Below are positions 4,933 through 5,102 of a DNA stretch of 5,102 nt, in pieces; the first letter of the stretch is position 1; each line of letters starts with the position of its first letter. This stretch comes from JBLHKE01 sp047619485 (lineage in GTDB: Bacteria; Verrucomicrobiota; Verrucomicrobiia; Verrucomicrobiales; DEV007). The position numbers and the translations under genes were made by a program. The DNA lies in contig JBLHKE010000586.1 in assembly GCA_047619485.1 (NCBI GenBank), forward strand, positions 1-5,102, written 5' to 3'. A model generated the notes under the pieces. It ran no database searches and was not told the DNA's origin. It saw nothing but the letters and a program-made list of their open reading frames with translations.

Positions 4933-5102
4933 ATGAATAAGAACGCTATGACCGAACACCAACAAAGCTGGGCTTCCGAGGAGTTCTCGGAAGTTGCCCT
5001 TGGAGACAAGAGGCTGGATGCGCGCCTGGTAAGGCTGTGTGACAGGTTCTCCGACTCCCCCGAGAGCCCGATCAACCAGGCATGCGCGGACTGGAAGGAG
5101 AC
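4933..5102 (+). CDS. IS4-family transposase, N-terminal part, runs off the right edge
   Basis: From ATG 4933 the frame stays open for 56 codons to the end of the window. The sequence W13-ASEEF, then LGDKRL (23-28), RLVRL, SPI (45-47) and ADW (52-54) matches the Tnp_DNA_bind domain that opens IS4-family (IS50/Tn5-like) transposases. This domain helps recognise the IS ends. The catalytic DDE core would lie beyond the window, so activity cannot be judged. An internal ATG at 4948 is an alternative start. Neither ATG has a clear Shine-Dalgarno. The gene is divergent from the DUF6788 gene with the palindrome between them. The left end of the IS is not identified: it may lie between 4911 and 4933, or left of 4554 if the DUF6788 gene is cargo within the same element. 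Confidence 0.85.
   Translation, partial: MNKNAMTEHQQSWASEEFSEVALGDKRLDARLVRLCDRFSDSPESPINQACADWKE

Noticed and set aside
4047..4945. Similar starts ATGAACAAGAAC (4047) and ATGAATAAGAAC (4933)
   Set aside because: The similarity ends after four codons (MNKN) and the flanks differ; probably chance.

Overview
The window looks like a bacterial chromosome segment with a metabolic half (about 1-2815) and an accessory half rich in mobile-element remains (about 2816-5102). The most likely source is Verrucomicrobiota or a relative such as Planctomycetota. This rests on an exported FGly-type sulfatase beside an exported PQQ-like beta-propeller, moderate to high GC, and GGATTA-type intergenic repeats. 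No ribosomal or other marker gene is present, so the assignment is tentative.

Left half: three minus-strand genes read leftwards and look like one operon. They are an exported eight-bladed PQQ-like propeller protein (1053-2186), an HD-superfamily phosphohydrolase of the COG4339 type (406-1056, GTG start overlapping the propeller stop by 4 nt), and an exported sulfatase cut by the window edge (1-393). A 53-bp gap separates this operon from a divergent plus-strand gene (2240-2815) for an acidic protein with four CxxC pairs. That gap contains a good sigma70-type promoter for the plus-strand gene.

Middle: 2816-3313 has no convincing gene. It begins with three degenerate 10-bp units of CGGATT type. 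At 3314-3472 lies a 159-bp MITE-like palindrome with 19-bp near-perfect ends (18 of 19) and a 4-bp TAGA target duplication. It interrupts the 3' part of a small minus-strand lipoprotein gene (start 3625). That gene is ATGA-coupled to the end of another small reading frame (3622-3750), which appears to be 5'-truncated where an intron remnant begins.

Right half: about 3754-4539 is a degenerate group II intron on the plus strand. It has a candidate GTGYG-type 5' end and structured RNA. It keeps part of a reverse transcriptase that stops before the catalytic YADD region, then domain V- and VI-like hairpins. Next comes a minus-strand DUF6788-like small Cys-rich protein (4554-4868). Last is a divergent IS4-family transposase N-terminus that runs off the window (4933-5102). 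A perfect 23-nt palindrome containing TATAAT sits between these two genes and may be a shared control site or part of the IS end.

No CRISPR array, rRNA or tRNA was seen. The most unusual items are the transposase/DUF6788 divergent pair with its palindrome, the MITE insertion with a recognisable target duplication, and the internally deleted group II intron that still carries its catalytic RNA hairpin.
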